NCBI RefSeq assembly: GCF_036226405.1
Contig: NZ_CP108464.1
Location: 2,976,001-3,040,000, forward strand
Reading direction: 5' to 3'
Origin: Streptomyces sp. NBC_01260
GTDB lineage: Bacteria > Actinomycetota > Actinomycetes > Streptomycetales > Streptomycetaceae
Length of the DNA stretch: 64,000 nucleotides
Made by a program: the position numbers and the translations under genes. How positions within the stretch are numbered: position 1 is the first letter of the stretch; each line of letters begins with the position of its first letter. Shown here in pieces: positions 25,758 through 33,206 of the stretch. The notes under the pieces were generated by a model. It saw only the letters and a list, made by a program, of their open reading frames with translations, ran no database searches and was not told the DNA's origin.

Positions 25758-26981
25758 TCAGCCCTCAAGGCCCAGTCGGCCCGCGAGATCCGACACCGGG
25801 GAGACACGGCGCCGCTCTCCGCCTCGCAGATCGGACACGAGGCGTCGGCTCGTCGAGTGGTAACGCATCCACTCCGGTGCGATCCGCTCGGCCGTCAGCA
25901 GCGCGCGCACCGCGCCGTCCGCATTGTTCAGCTCCGCGTGCGCCAGAGCCCGGTCGACGTGAAAGCGTGCGAGCCAGGTCGGCGGGAGGGAACGCAGATC
26001 CGGGACGGTACGGGCCGTACGGAGCGCCTCGGCGCTGTCCTCCATTTCGACCAGGAAGTTGACCTTGGCCACACCCACGTTCGTCGGCCCGAACGGAGTC
26101 GCGTAGTCGAGTCGGTCCGCGCCGATACGGGCGGCCGCCGCGCTCACCAGGGTCAGCAGTTCGCGCACGGTGTCGTGGCGGCCGGCGCGCACCGCTGCCG
26201 TCGCCGCCCGGAGCAGGAGAATCCCCCAGAGCGACAGTTCGACCGGCTGGGACCGGAACGTCGGCTCGACGCGCTCGGCGGTGACCGTGGCGAGCCGTTC
26301 GGCATCCGCCAGCCTGCCCTGCCGGGTGAACACCCAGGCGAGACTGGAGATCCCCGCGGTCTCCAGGTGCGGGTCGTTCCCCTTGCGCGCGGCCTCCGTC
26401 GCCCGCTCCAGCGCGGTGAAGCCCGCGTCCTCCTTGCCGAGTGCGGTCAGTGTGGTGGCGGCAACCTGATATGCCTCGGCCAGCACCGAGTACGCTGCCG
26501 CCGCATCCGCGCCGCTGTGCGCGCGTACGGCCGCTCTCGCATCGCGGATCAGCTGCGGCAGCAGCAGACCGATCTCACCGATGCGTCCCTCCCGCCGGAC
26601 GAGCTCCGTGGACCGCAGCGCCGCCCGTAACTGCGTAAGCGTGGGCGGCTCCTCGGGGTCGGACTCCTCCCCCAGCAGATCGGCGACCGGCGAGAGCACC
26701 TGTCGCAGAGCCAGCACCGAGGGCTGGTCCTGTTCGCCGCGCACCTCGAATGTGGAGGGCTGCCCGACGAGCACGGACGGCTCGACATCCAGGGCGCGTG
26801 CCAGGGCGTTGAGGGTCGTGAGCCGCGCAGTGCTGCGTACGCCCTGTTCGAGTTTGCGGACGACGTCGACCGAGACTCCCGCGCGCTCGGCGAGCCTCTC
26901 CTGTGTCAGCTTTCGCCGCAGCCGCAGCCGGGCGATCCGGTCACCGATACCGGGCTCCTCGTGGAACTCCATGGCCGCCAC
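25758..26981 (-). CDS. XRE-family regulator with TPR-like domain and a TTA codon
   Basis: 407 aa from GTG 26981; ATG 26972 (MEFHEEP) is an alternative. The Cro/CI-type HTH is at residues ~13-68 (KLTQERLAERAGVSVDVVRK). The remaining ~300 residues are alpha-helical repeats of TPR type (SVLAEAYQVAATTLTALG and later ALAHAELNNADGAVRALL), a layout of peptide-sensing or developmental regulators. Codon 118 (26628-26630) is TTA, so full translation should need the bldA tRNA and be limited to late growth. Its likely partner gene lies directly downstream. Confidence 0.9.
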   Translation of the reverse strand: MAAMEFHEEPGIGDRIARLRLRRKLTQERLAERAGVSVDVVRKLEQGVRSTARLTTLNALARALDVEPSVLVGQPSTFEVRGEQDQPSVLALRQVLSPVADLLGEESDPEEPPTLTQLRAALRSTELVRREGRIGEIGLLLPQLIRDARAAVRAHSGADAAAAYSVLAEAYQVAATTLTALGKEDAGFTALERATEAARKGNDPHLETAGISSLAWVFTRQGRLADAERLATVTAERVEPTFRSQPVELSLWGILLLRAATAAVRAGRHDTVRELLTLVSAAAARIGADRLDYATPFGPTNVGVAKVNFLVEMEDSAEALRTARTVPDLRSLPPTWLARFHVDRALAHAELNNADGAVRALLTAERIAPEWMRYHSTSRRLVSDLRGGERRRVSPVSDLAGRLGLEG

Positions 26982-27117
26982 CCGCGAAACTGGTCCGAGT
27001 CCGACTCACCACGATACGCCCGGGGTTGGGCCGTGGCGGGGCACCGAAGTCCGATGGGCGCTCCACCATGCCGTGCGAAGGTCGAGCCGCCGTCGTCGCA
27101 GGAGTGCGGGACCGCCG

Positions 27118-27726
27118 TCAGTCCGGCAGCCCGCGGCGCACCGGGAAGAGGGCCAGTCCGATGCACAGGGCTCCCGCCGTCAGCAGGTCCAGGCTCACGG
27201 CCATCATGACGGTCCCGGCCAGCACCAGCAGCGGGGACCAGGCCGGGACGTCGTCGCGGCGGAGGAACGCGAGCAGGGTGACGAGCGCCAGCAGCCCGAA
27301 CCAGAACAGCATCGGCACCGCCGTGTAGACCACAGGCATAACACCGGGCACGTCCTGCACCTTCTCGAACATGTCGCTCATGGCCCGGTCGTCCGCCGCG
27401 ACGAACCCGACCGCCAGGTCGATCACCGCCTGGACCGCCACCGCGGCCACCCCCAGCAGCCCGGCCCCGGCCGCCACCCGGACCCCGGCCCGTCCGGCGC
27501 CACGTACCCCGTCCGGCACCCGCAGGCCCCGGAAGACCGGAACGAACGCGAGCACCCCGGCCAGGAACAGCAGGTGCGCCACCGACCACCACACCCCGGG
27601 CCCGTAGTCCCCCACCGCCCGCCCGGCCAGCCGCACCAGTCCGTAGCCGGCCATCAGGGCTGGGCCCAAGAGGAAAACCCTTGCGGTGGAGCCATCTTGA
27701 CGTTGCGTCATGTCCGTGGTCTGCAT
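27118..27726 (-). CDS. Conserved integral membrane protein
   Basis: 202 aa, about six membrane helices starting at residue ~17 (VFLLGPALMAGYGLVRLAG). Loops are short. A polar loop DDRAMSDMFEKVQDVPG lies between helices 3 and 4. No transport or enzyme motif is recognised. The first ATG gives MQTTDMTQ; an internal ATG at 27711 is possible. It stands alone, divergent from the antitoxin gene. Confidence 0.75.
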   Translation of the reverse strand: MQTTDMTQRQDGSTARVFLLGPALMAGYGLVRLAGRAVGDYGPGVWWSVAHLLFLAGVLAFVPVFRGLRVPDGVRGAGRAGVRVAAGAGLLGVAAVAVQAVIDLAVGFVAADDRAMSDMFEKVQDVPGVMPVVYTAVPMLFWFGLLALVTLLAFLRRDDVPAWSPLLVLAGTVMMAVSLDLLTAGALCIGLALFPVRRGLPD

Positions 27727-27911
27727 GCTTCGATGATCGTCTCGGTGTGTCGCTGGCCGCTATCGGGGATGACCCCGGGCCGACCCTGGTCCGGATGCCC
27801 GCGGCACCTGGGGGTGGACTCGGGGTCGGCGGCCGGAGCGAGTCCGCTCGCCGCGGCTTAGGCTTGGTCAAGTGGTTGGTCCACCTATCGATCCGGCACT
27901 GCGAGGCAGCC

Positions 27912-28151
27912 GTGGAAGCAGCGCGTCAGCACAACGTCCATGAGGCCAAGACACACCTCTCGCGCATCCTGGAGCAGGTGGCCACCGGCGAGGAAGTGGT
28001 GATCTCCGAAGCCGGGGAACCGGTGGCCAAGGTTGTGCCGCTCCGGGCCCGGGTGAACCGGACCGGGCGCGGGTCACTGCGGGGGCAGATCCGCATCGGG
28101 GACGACTTCGACGAGCTGCCGGACGGCATGATCCCTTCGACCGGATACTGA
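27912..28151 (+). CDS. Phd/YefM-type antitoxin, orphaned
   Basis: 79 aa. The core NVHEAKTHLSRILEQVATGE followed by EVVISEAGEPVAKVVPL is typical of the Phd/YefM DNA-binding fold that represses its own promoter. The C-terminal toxin-binding arm DDFDELPD is present but then changes to an unrelated short end and stops. In another frame the DNA from 28124 encodes the tail of a VapC toxin, so a deletion appears to have joined the antitoxin 3' end to the toxin 3' end. The GTG start with nearby GAGG was chosen because family homology begins there. Confidence 0.82.
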   Translation: MEAARQHNVHEAKTHLSRILEQVATGEEVVISEAGEPVAKVVPLRARVNRTGRGSLRGQIRIGDDFDELPDGMIPSTGY

Positions 28152-28234
28152 TCGCGCAGGCTCAGACCGAGGGGATGACCATCCTGACCCGGGACAAGTG
28201 GATCCCCTCCTACGACGTACAGGTCATGCCCGTC
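28124..28234 (+). pseudogene. VapC (PIN-domain) toxin remnant
   Basis: The frame starting at 28124 reads R-H-DPFDRILIAQAQTEG, then MTILTRDKWIPSYDVQVMPV, which is the conserved C-terminal third of a PIN-domain VapC ribonuclease (the DPFDR-x-L-x-AQA motif with its acidic residue and the T-R-D turn). The first two-thirds, with the other catalytic Asp residues, are missing, and no stop follows the natural end. It overlaps the antitoxin 3' end in another frame. The toxin cannot be functional. Confidence 0.75.
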
Positions 28235-28270
28235 CGACCCTGCCCGGACGGCCGGGCGCGTCCGCCCGGC

Positions 28271-29329
28271 TCACGCCTCCCTGGCCACCGCAGTCGCCCG
28301 CCAGGGCGCCAGCCGCTGGACGTCGCGGGCCGTCTCCGTGACCCCCGCGAGGAAGCCCTGGGCCCGCGGGGACGCCGTTTCGCGGAGCCACTCCGGGGCG
28401 ATGTCGCAGACCGCGACCTTCACGTCGGTGCCGACCAGGGCCAGGGGCAGGGTGTGGACCACCGTGGAGGGGAAGCTCAGCACCGTGCGGCCGATCGGGC
28501 CGCGGCGGGCGATGAGTTCCAGCGGGAGATCGGGGCGGACGATCTCCAGGCCGGTGGCGGCTTCCAGGGCGTGGAGCTTCTCGGTGGACTCGCGGCGGTG
28601 GGCGAAGTAGCGGGTGGCGCCGTGGGTGCGGGCCAGTTCCGCGACCGCTTCCAGGTACGGGGCCCGGTCGACCACGCCGGTCTCCACCAGGGAGGTGCCG
28701 ACCAGGTCCGCGCCCTTGGTGAGCAGCGGCGGGCCGAAGCGGGAGCGGGTCCAGGAGAAGGTGTTGGGGATGAGGGTGATGCCGGGCGGCGGGATCACCG
28801 GCATCGCGGTGAAGAGTTCGACCTCGCGGACCGCGGACGGGGTGAAGCGGCGGCGGGCGGTGGCGGTGACCGGGGCCAGGACCAGGTCACGGGGGCTCGA
28901 TCCGCCGCGGCGGTGCCAGCGGGTGAGGCGTTCGCCGCGGGTCAGCTGGGCGACGAACTCCATGGTGGCGGTGCCGTCGTCCACCACGGTGAGGCGGCGG
29001 GGGCGGACCAGGGTGAGCAGCAGCTGTACGTAGCGGCTGAACGGGTCCCCGATGACGATGTGGTCGGCGTTGCGGACGAGCCGGGTCAGGGCGCGCAGCG
29101 ACTTCAAGGGGGTGCCCGAGTCGCCGCGCGCCTCCTGCCAGCGCACGGTGACGCCCTCGTCGCGGGCCAGCTCCGCCATCCGGCGCAGCTGACCGCGCGA
29201 CATCGGGTCGACCGGAGGGAGGACGACGACGGTGACGTCCGCGAGGACGCGGCCGCCGCCTCCCTCTGTGTAGGCCCACTCCAGGACGTTCAGGAGCTGG
29301 ACCGGGCTCTCGACGAAGGCGAGGTTCAC
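28271..29329 (-). CDS. Sialyltransferase-like glycosyltransferase (GT52/polysialyltransferase clan)
   Basis: 352 aa. The N-terminus (NLAFVESPVQLLNVLEWA) matches the GT52-like and capsular polysialyltransferase families. An acidic-acidic-Gly motif sits in VVDDGTAT and a His-Arg-Glu motif in YFAHRRES; these two are the catalytic signatures of bacterial sialyltransferases of the GT38/GT52 type. A signal peptide or membrane helix is absent, so it acts in the cytoplasm. Eleven bp separate its start from the NeuB stop, the same operon, which fits transfer of the CMP-activated sugar made by the two upstream genes. Confidence 0.75.
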   Translation of the reverse strand: MNLAFVESPVQLLNVLEWAYTEGGGGRVLADVTVVVLPPVDPMSRGQLRRMAELARDEGVTVRWQEARGDSGTPLKSLRALTRLVRNADHIVIGDPFSRYVQLLLTLVRPRRLTVVDDGTATMEFVAQLTRGERLTRWHRRGGSSPRDLVLAPVTATARRRFTPSAVREVELFTAMPVIPPPGITLIPNTFSWTRSRFGPPLLTKGADLVGTSLVETGVVDRAPYLEAVAELARTHGATRYFAHRRESTEKLHALEAATGLEIVRPDLPLELIARRGPIGRTVLSFPSTVVHTLPLALVGTDVKVAVCDIAPEWLRETASPRAQGFLAGVTETARDVQRLAPWRATAVAREA

Positions 29330-29340
29330 CGGTCGGCCCG

Positions 29341-30276
29341 TCAGACCGCGACCGGCTCGGCGGCCTGGGCCGCGTCACCGCTCTCCGCGACGACACCCGG
29401 GACCCGGCGGAGCTTCTTCATCGGGCCGAGCTCCGACTCGTACACCTTCTTGACACCGTCGCCGAGCGAGGCCTCGATGGTGCGGATGTCGCGGACGAGG
29501 CGGGTCAGGCCCTGCGGCTCGACGGACGCGGCCTGGTCGGAGCCCCACATCGCGCGGTCGAGGGTGATGTGGCGCTCGACGAAGGCGGCGCCGAGGGCGA
29601 CGGCGGCCAGCGTGGTCTGCAGGCCCGTCTCGTGGCCGCTGTAGCCGATCGGGACGTTGGGGTACTCCTGCTGGAGGGTGTTGATGACCCGGAGGTTCAG
29701 CTCCTCGGCCTTCGCCGGGTACGTCGAAGTGGCGTGGCAGAGCAGGATGTTGTCCGAGCCGAGCACCTCGACCGCGTGGCGGATCTGGCGCGGGGTCGAC
29801 ATGCCGGTGGAGAGGATCACCGTGCGGCCGGTGGCGCGCAGCGAGCGAAGCAGCTCGTCGTCGGTGAGGGATGCGGAGGCCACCTTGTGGGCGGGGACGT
29901 CGAACTTCTCCAGGAAGGCGACGGCCTCGGTGTCCCACGGGGAGGCGAACCAGTCGATGCCGCGCTCGGCGCAGTGCTCGGAGATGGCCCGGTACTCGGT
30001 CTCGCCGAACTCCACGCGGTGGCGGTAGTCGATGTACGTCATCCGGCCCCAGGGGGTGTCGCGCTCGATGTCCCACTGGTCGCGCGGGGTGCAGATCTCC
30101 GGGGTGCGCTTCTGGAACTTGACGGCGTCGCAGCCGGCCTCGGCGGCCGCGTCGATCAGCGCGATGGCGTTGTCGAGGTCGCCGTTGTGGTTGATGCCGA
30201 TCTCGCCCGTGACGTAGACGGGGTGGCCGGGGCCCGCGGTGCGGTCGCCGAGGGTGCGCAGTCGGGAGGTGTTCAT
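29341..30276 (-). CDS. neuB: NeuB-family nonulosonic acid synthase (no SAF domain)
   Basis: 311 aa. It condenses phosphoenolpyruvate with a hexose or hexosamine (or its 6-phosphate) to a 9-carbon ulosonic acid. The TIM barrel shows EIGINHNGDLDNAIALIDAA, KFQKRTPE, the ASASLTDDELL turn and HATSTYPA; metal- and PEP-site His/Glu/Lys residues lie in these. It ends after PMKKLRRVPGVV without the ~60-residue C-terminal SAF/antifreeze-like domain of classical Neu5Ac synthases. That, and the absence of a NeuC epimerase nearby, point to Kdn or Kdn-9-phosphate rather than Neu5Ac (inference). AAGGA precedes the ATG. Confidence 0.9.
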   Translation of the reverse strand: MNTSRLRTLGDRTAGPGHPVYVTGEIGINHNGDLDNAIALIDAAAEAGCDAVKFQKRTPEICTPRDQWDIERDTPWGRMTYIDYRHRVEFGETEYRAISEHCAERGIDWFASPWDTEAVAFLEKFDVPAHKVASASLTDDELLRSLRATGRTVILSTGMSTPRQIRHAVEVLGSDNILLCHATSTYPAKAEELNLRVINTLQQEYPNVPIGYSGHETGLQTTLAAVALGAAFVERHITLDRAMWGSDQAASVEPQGLTRLVRDIRTIEASLGDGVKKVYESELGPMKKLRRVPGVVAESGDAAQAAEPVAV

Positions 30277-30287
30277 GAGAGTGGTCC

Positions 30288-31532
30288 TTACTTGGTGGGG
30301 GTGGAGTCGGTGGGGGTGGAGAGGTGGTCGGTGAGGGTGGGGCCCAGCAGCCAGGCCGCGATCTCGCGGATGGCGCCGAAGCCGCCGGGGGTGGTCGTCA
30401 CGGCGCGCGCCGCGGCGCGTACCGAGTCGTGGGCGCTCGCGACGGCGACGGGCCAGCCGGCGAGTGCGAAGCAGGGGAGGTCGTTGACGTCGTTGCCGAC
30501 GTACATGACGCGTTCGGGGGCGATGGACTGCTCGTCGCACCACTGCTTGAGCGCGAGGTCCTTGCGGTCGATGCCGTGCAGGACGGGGACGCGGAGCTTG
30601 TGGGCGCGGGCGGCGACGACCGGGTTCTGTTCCGTGGAGAGGATCAGGAGGGGAAGGCCCGCCTTGCGCAGCGCGGCGATGCCGAGTCCGTCGCCCCGGT
30701 GGACGGCGACCGTTTCGCGGCCGTCGGCGTCGATGAGGACCCGGTCGTCGGTCTGGGTGCCGTCGAAGTCCAGGACGACCGCGTCGATGTCCTCGCGGGT
30801 GGGCAGCGGCGCCGGGTCCAGGAGCGGGGCGAGGGCGCGGGCGCGGGCCAGGTCGTGCGGGTCGTCGATCTCCAGGACCCGGGCCGGGTCGGTGCGCACC
30901 AGCGCGGTGTGACCGAAGAAGCGGTGGCGGTGGGTGCGGAAGCCGGCCGCGTCCATCGCGTAGGCGGCGCCGGTCTCCAGCAGGTCCTCGGGGCGGTCCT
31001 GGCGGCGGGGCCGGACCGACTTGTCGTGGTTGACGCCGTAGTTGTGGTCCTCGACCGCGCTGCCGTCGCGCCACAGGAAGCCGTGGAACGGGGCGACGGT
31101 GACGGCCGTGTCGGCGCCGTCCCGGGCGACCGCGGCGGCGACGCCGTCGATGTCCTCGCGGGCGACGAAGGGGCTGGTGCACTGGACGAGGAGGACGACG
31201 TCCACGCTCCGGCCGTGCTCGGCCTCGTAGCTGTCCATCGCGTGCAGCACGGCGGCCTCGCTGGTCGCGGTGTCCCCCGCGATGGCCTCGGGGCGCTGCA
31301 CGCAGTGCACCCGGGCCGCCTCGCCGAGCGCTTCGCCGGCGGCTCGGGCGGCCTCGGCGACGGCCGGGGCGTCGGTCGTCACGACGACGTCCGTCACCTC
31401 GGCCGACGCCAGGCAGGCGCGGACCGCGCGGACGACCAGCGCTGCGCCGCCGACCTGGGCGAGGTTCTTGGCCGGTACGCCCTTGGATCCGCCGCGGGCG
31501 GGGATCACGGCGAGCACGGTGGGCTGCGTCAT
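30288..31532 (-). CDS. neuA: CMP-nonulosonate synthetase fused to HAD phosphatase (NeuA-HAD)
   Basis: 414 aa. Domain 1 (residues ~1-235) is an acylneuraminate cytidylyltransferase: CTP loop IPARGGSKGVPAKN at 10-23 and the QCTSPFV segment. Domain 2 (~248-405) is a KdsC-like HAD phosphatase: Asp255/Asp257 in LDFDGTQTDD and the late YVGNDVNDLP motif. Such fusions suggest that a 9-phosphate product is dephosphorylated and then activated with CMP. It is 11 bp from neuB. Upstream are three 18-bp repeats, each with ATGGAG; the last GGAG is the ribosome binding site. Confidence 0.92.
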   Translation of the reverse strand: MTQPTVLAVIPARGGSKGVPAKNLAQVGGAALVVRAVRACLASAEVTDVVVTTDAPAVAEAARAAGEALGEAARVHCVQRPEAIAGDTATSEAAVLHAMDSYEAEHGRSVDVVLLVQCTSPFVAREDIDGVAAAVARDGADTAVTVAPFHGFLWRDGSAVEDHNYGVNHDKSVRPRRQDRPEDLLETGAAYAMDAAGFRTHRHRFFGHTALVRTDPARVLEIDDPHDLARARALAPLLDPAPLPTREDIDAVVLDFDGTQTDDRVLIDADGRETVAVHRGDGLGIAALRKAGLPLLILSTEQNPVVAARAHKLRVPVLHGIDRKDLALKQWCDEQSIAPERVMYVGNDVNDLPCFALAGWPVAVASAHDSVRAAARAVTTTPGGFGAIREIAAWLLGPTLTDHLSTPTDSTPTK

Positions 31533-31579
31533 CGCTGCTCCATGAGGTGTCGTGGCTCCATGAGGTGTGGTGGCTCCAT
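31529..31579 (-). CDS. Possible 16-residue leader peptide before neuA
   Basis: The frame MEPPHLMEPRHLMEQR is encoded by the 18-bp repeats; its stop overlaps the neuA start as ATGA. It could serve translational coupling between the DUF6716 gene and neuA. It has no strong ribosome binding site of its own, so the call is speculative. Confidence 0.25.
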   Translation of the reverse strand: MEPPHLMEPRHLMEQR

Positions 31580-31591
31580 GAGGTGTCCTGG
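31538..31591. repeat. Three tandem 18-bp repeats before neuA
   Basis: The unit CTCCATGAGGTGTNNTGG occurs at 31538-31555, 31556-31573 and 31574-31591, with one or two base changes. On minus every unit supplies ATGGAG, so several start/ribosome-binding pairs are offered ahead of neuA. Confidence 0.85.
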
Positions 31592-31597
31592 TGGTGT

Positions 31598-32986
31598 TCA
31601 CAACTCGCCCATCCGCCGGATGACCGGGGCGACCCGCTGGACGCCGTGGCGGTACGCGCCCCGGGCCGCGTCCCGGACCGCCTCGCGCACCGCTCCCCTG
31701 ACCCGGCCGGTCTCCCCGGTCGCGGCGGCACCCGGCAGCGGGTGGCCGTCGGGGGCCAGGTGGTGGCGGGCGAGGATGGCGGGGAGGTAGCCGGGGGCGG
31801 TGGCGGGTGTGTAGTAGGGCGCCGGGCCGGGCAGCCGGTCCGCCGCCAGCAGGGCGGTGACCCGGGCCCGTGCGGTGTCGTAGGCGGTGTCGTAGCTGCC
31901 GTCGGCGGCGACGCCCTGGCCCGCCAGCCAGCGCTCGTCCGGCCGTGGGTGGGCGCCGCCGTCCAGGTGGTCCCAGGAGGTGAGCAGGCCGGAGCCGATG
32001 AAGTGGTGGTTGCCGAGGGTCTCGCGCACTCCCAGGTCGGTGAGGACCGCGGTGGGGATGCGCCGGTGCAGGGATTCCAGGGCGGCGGTCGAGGAGACGG
32101 TGACCAGCAGGTCGGTGCGGTCCAGGACCTCGCCCATGTGCCCGTACACCAGGCGGAAGTTGGGCGGGAGTCCGCCGGGCAGCTTCTCGGCGAGCCGCTG
32201 GTAGGGGAGTTCCTCGATGTGTGTGGTGTGCTCGCCGGGCTTGGAGCGCAGCTTGAGGAGCACCTCGCGCTTCGGGTGCAGCCTGGCGTGTTCGACGAGC
32301 CTGCGCAGCAGGTACGTACGGTCGGCGCGGGAGGCCGGTACGGAGGGCTGGGCGGCGAAGACGACGGTGTCGCGGCCCTGTTCGGGGCGGTACGGGTCGC
32401 CGCCGAGGAAGGGCAGGGCGGCCTCCGTGACGGCCGAGGCGTCGGCGCCGACCCCCTCGTACACCGCGCGGAACCGCTCGGCGTCGTGGCGGGAGTTGGC
32501 GAGGACGACGTCCGCGCCGTGCCGCAGCAGCAGCCCGTCGGCGAGCTTCTCGTAGACGACGCCGACATAGCCGGTGACGACGACGGGCCTGGCGGGCAGC
32601 CGGAGCGCGGCGAGGCCGTGCAGCATCGCCTGGACGGCGCCGCCGACCAGGGCGAGGACCACCAGGTCGTACCCCTCGTCCCGCACGGTGTGCAGGAACT
32701 CGACCGCCGTCACCTCGCGCACCCGGTCGGCGGCGATGCCGACGTCGCCGACCTCGGCGAGCTGGCGCGGGGTCGGGGTCGCCCTGCCACGCAGCAGCAG
32801 TCCGCTGATCTCCGCCCGGGGCGCGTCCGCACGGGTACCGCCCGAGGTCAGCCGGCGCGCGGTGAGCGCGCCCCACTTCCATCGGGTGTCGGAGTCGGCG
32901 AGCACGGCCACCCGGAGCGCCGGGGGCGGCGCATCCGTGGATTCCAGTTCTGCCGGCGAGGCCGAATTGCTGTTACGAGGGGGCAC
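31598..32986 (-). CDS. DUF6716-type putative glycosyltransferase
   Basis: 462 aa from GTG 32986; TTG 33025 would give 475 aa. The opening of the conserved part, LRVAVLADSDTRWKWGALTA, and the GT-B-like second half (TVSSTAALESLHRRIPTAVL, a donor-site-like helix) fit the DUF6716 family known from streptomycetes. No membrane helix is seen. It is the promoter-proximal gene of the neuA-neuB-GT52-like operon, with TACCTT seven bases before GTG 32986 (possible leaderless start). The acceptor is unknown; it probably adds one sugar of the polymer. Confidence 0.8.
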   Translation of the reverse strand: MPPRNSNSASPAELESTDAPPPALRVAVLADSDTRWKWGALTARRLTSGGTRADAPRAEISGLLLRGRATPTPRQLAEVGDVGIAADRVREVTAVEFLHTVRDEGYDLVVLALVGGAVQAMLHGLAALRLPARPVVVTGYVGVVYEKLADGLLLRHGADVVLANSRHDAERFRAVYEGVGADASAVTEAALPFLGGDPYRPEQGRDTVVFAAQPSVPASRADRTYLLRRLVEHARLHPKREVLLKLRSKPGEHTTHIEELPYQRLAEKLPGGLPPNFRLVYGHMGEVLDRTDLLVTVSSTAALESLHRRIPTAVLTDLGVRETLGNHHFIGSGLLTSWDHLDGGAHPRPDERWLAGQGVAADGSYDTAYDTARARVTALLAADRLPGPAPYYTPATAPGYLPAILARHHLAPDGHPLPGAAATGETGRVRGAVREAVRDAARGAYRHGVQRVAPVIRRMGEL

Positions 32987-33100
32987 GTCCAAGAAGGTAG
33001 GAAGGCCCGGGGGTGAGCAGCCCAACGTGACAGCAACAAAGGGTTAACAGCCCACCGACGATTGCCCAACCTGCCGCCGGGCTCCTTGAACGGGGAGGAA

Positions 33101-33118
33101 AAGCACCCCGGGGTGCTT
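33101..33118. promoter_or_regulatory. Perfect 18-bp palindrome between divergent glycosyltransferase operons
   Basis: AAGCACCCCGGGGTGCTT reads the same on both strands with no spacer and lies centrally in the ~220-bp gap between the DUF6716 and GT2 genes. It is a good candidate operator coordinating both arms of the glycan locus. Confidence 0.6.
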
Positions 33119-33193
33119 ACCGGTTCATCATTTCGACGGGTGCCGTTCACCCCGCGTCCGTACGGCCGCAAGGGCGAATGCCCGGCCCGGAAC

Positions 33194-33199
33194 TAGCGT
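33194..33199 (+). promoter_or_regulatory. Likely -10 box of a leaderless GT2 transcript
   Basis: TAGCGT is followed by seven bases and then GTG 33207, which begins MVKLSVIVPFYN. No Shine-Dalgarno sequence is present, so transcription and translation probably start together. Confidence 0.55.
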
Positions 33200-33206
33200 G
33201 ATGCGG

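Noticed and set aside
31538..31591. Possible CRISPR-like repeats
   Set aside because: Three 18-bp units are directly adjacent without spacers and no cas genes are present.
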